Both the position numbers and the translations under genes were made by a program. The notes beneath the pieces were generated by a model that had not been told where the DNA came from, did no database searches, and saw only the letters and a program-made list of their open reading frames with translations. A DNA stretch of 13,751 nucleotides from the NCBI GenBank assembly GCA_035934405.1, contig DASYXW010000007.1, positions 1 through 13,751 on the forward strand, given 5' to 3'. Position 1 is the first letter of the stretch, and every line of letters starts with the position of its first letter. This stretch comes from DASYXW01 sp035934405 (GTDB lineage Bacteria > Acidobacteriota > Terriglobia > UBA7540). This document shows positions 13,077 through 13,751 of the stretch, piece after piece.

Positions 13077-13751
13077 GTGAGACCGAACCGCAAGCCCCAT
13101 CAACTTGCCGTTGCGCTGCTCTGCCTATGCGGGCTGGCCGCACAAGCCGCTCCGCAAACCGCATACCCCACCGCGCAATCTAAGAGCGCGTCGGCATTGG
13201 GCCCGTCGGGGAGCCGGCCATCTTGCGTGGTGAAGGTGTTGGACCGCGGCGAGCTCGCGGGAGCTGTGCGCCTCGGATTCCGCGGTACGGCTCTGGCTCC
13301 CGAAGCACGTGGAGAAGGGGAATTCGAGGCAACCAAGAACCATGCCGGAATCAAGGCGGCGTTCGCCGGCTTGCCGCCCGCCACGCGCTTTGGATCGCAG
13401 TACCTGACCTACGTGCTTTGGGCGATAACGCCCGCCGGACGCGCCAGAAATCTCAGCGAAATCGAGGTGAATGGCCAAACCGGCAAGGTGGACGCCAAAG
13501 CCGGGTTCAAGGCGTTCGGCCTGATTGTGACGGCTGAACCCTACTTCGCCGTCACCCAGCCGAGCGAGATCGTAGTGCTGGAGACCGAGTTTCCCACGGG
13601 GACGTCCGGGAAGATCAAGGAAGCAAAATGCGATTTGCTGCCCCGAGAGCATTATCCGCCGAACCCCGATGTGCCGCCCGCGGTTCCCGGCGGTGTCGAT
13701 CCGCAGTCCGCGCTCGCTCTCGATGAGGCTCGCTATGCGCTGTTCATGGCT
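13077..13751 (+). CDS. Exported envelope protein, 3' end truncated by the window
   Basis: The first 225 codons are present and the frame is open at the window end. Residues 1-24 form a signal peptide (RPNRKPHQ, then LAVALLCLCGLAAQA, with a cut after AQA). The mature part contains 'GELAGAVRLGFRG', 'QYLTYVLWAITPAGRARNLSEI' (split here as two motifs, QYLTYVLWAITP and GRARNLSEI) and 'FGLIVTAEPYFAVTQPSEIVVLE'. I know this pattern from acidobacterial proteins that often end in an OmpA-like peptidoglycan-binding domain; that end is outside the window. GTG 13077 gives the best signal peptide. An in-frame TTG at 13044 has a GGAG nine bases upstream and would extend it by 11 residues. It probably shares a transcript with the upstream exported protein. 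The molecular role is unknown. Confidence 0.7.
   Translation, partial: MRPNRKPHQLAVALLCLCGLAAQAAPQTAYPTAQSKSASALGPSGSRPSCVVKVLDRGELAGAVRLGFRGTALAPEARGEGEFEATKNHAGIKAAFAGLPPATRFGSQYLTYVLWAITPAGRARNLSEIEVNGQTGKVDAKAGFKAFGLIVTAEPYFAVTQPSEIVVLETEFPTGTSGKIKEAKCDLLPREHYPPNPDVPPAVPGGVDPQSALALDEARYALFMA

Noticed and set aside
12585..13751. Possible TGA read-through fusion between the CarboxypepD_reg protein and the following protein, which share a frame.
   Set aside because: The second protein has its own signal peptide with start candidates directly after the stop, and no SECIS-like or read-through context is apparent; two separate genes are the simpler reading.

Overview
The window looks like a chromosomal segment of an uncultured or lesser-known member of the Acidobacteriota (Solibacter/Bryobacter-like). 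This is an inference from gene content, not from a marker gene. It rests on high GC coding DNA, a protein with the 'RRNARRSTGPRT' N-terminal motif, an envelope protein with the 'YLTYVLWAITP' and 'FGLIVTAEPYFAV' motifs that I associate with Acidobacteria, a futalosine-pathway menaquinone gene, a LysW-like protein, and a paired active/inactive M16 peptidase operon. No insertion sequence, prophage, CRISPR array or rRNA is visible.

Layout. Positions 1-110 hold two facing copies of a GC-rich palindromic (REP/BIME-like) element. A strong sigma70-type promoter (186-214) then drives an uncharacterised 194-aa protein (255-839). After a 200-bp AT-rich non-coding patch come two divergent genes: a Rossmann-like/DUF2520 protein on the minus strand (1043-1903) and ftsY on the plus strand (1988-2962). 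Next is tRNA-Val(GAC) (3028-3105), followed by a block of hairpins whose arms can pair in alternative ways. A 956-aa protein with an FTP-type propeptide and an HEFVH zinc motif (3446-6316) follows. A two-gene operon then encodes an active M16 peptidase (6542-7933) and its motif-less partner (7974-9446), closed by a clear intrinsic terminator.

On the minus strand, a membrane-anchored protein with a pseudopilin-like C-terminus (10710-11285) is translationally coupled by a GTGA overlap to a YajR-like MFS transporter (9478-10713). Upstream of these lies mqnD (11407-12261), the last known step of the futalosine branch to 1,4-dihydroxy-6-naphthoate. A bidirectional promoter region separates mqnD from a plus-strand cluster: a 57-aa LysW-like zinc protein missed by longer-ORF searches (12455-12628), an exported carboxypeptidase-regulatory-like domain protein (12597-13040), and a truncated exported envelope protein that runs off the window end (13077-13751).

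Most of this is ordinary housekeeping and envelope gene content. The points most worth a second look are the metallopeptidase with Asp where the third zinc-ligand Glu is expected and no signal peptide; the LysW-like protein that stops at Trp without the terminal Gly-Glu of classical LysW; the switch-like hairpin block after the tRNA; and the closely packed start signals between ftsY and its divergent neighbour. I did not find convincing evidence of a complete new multi-gene system.
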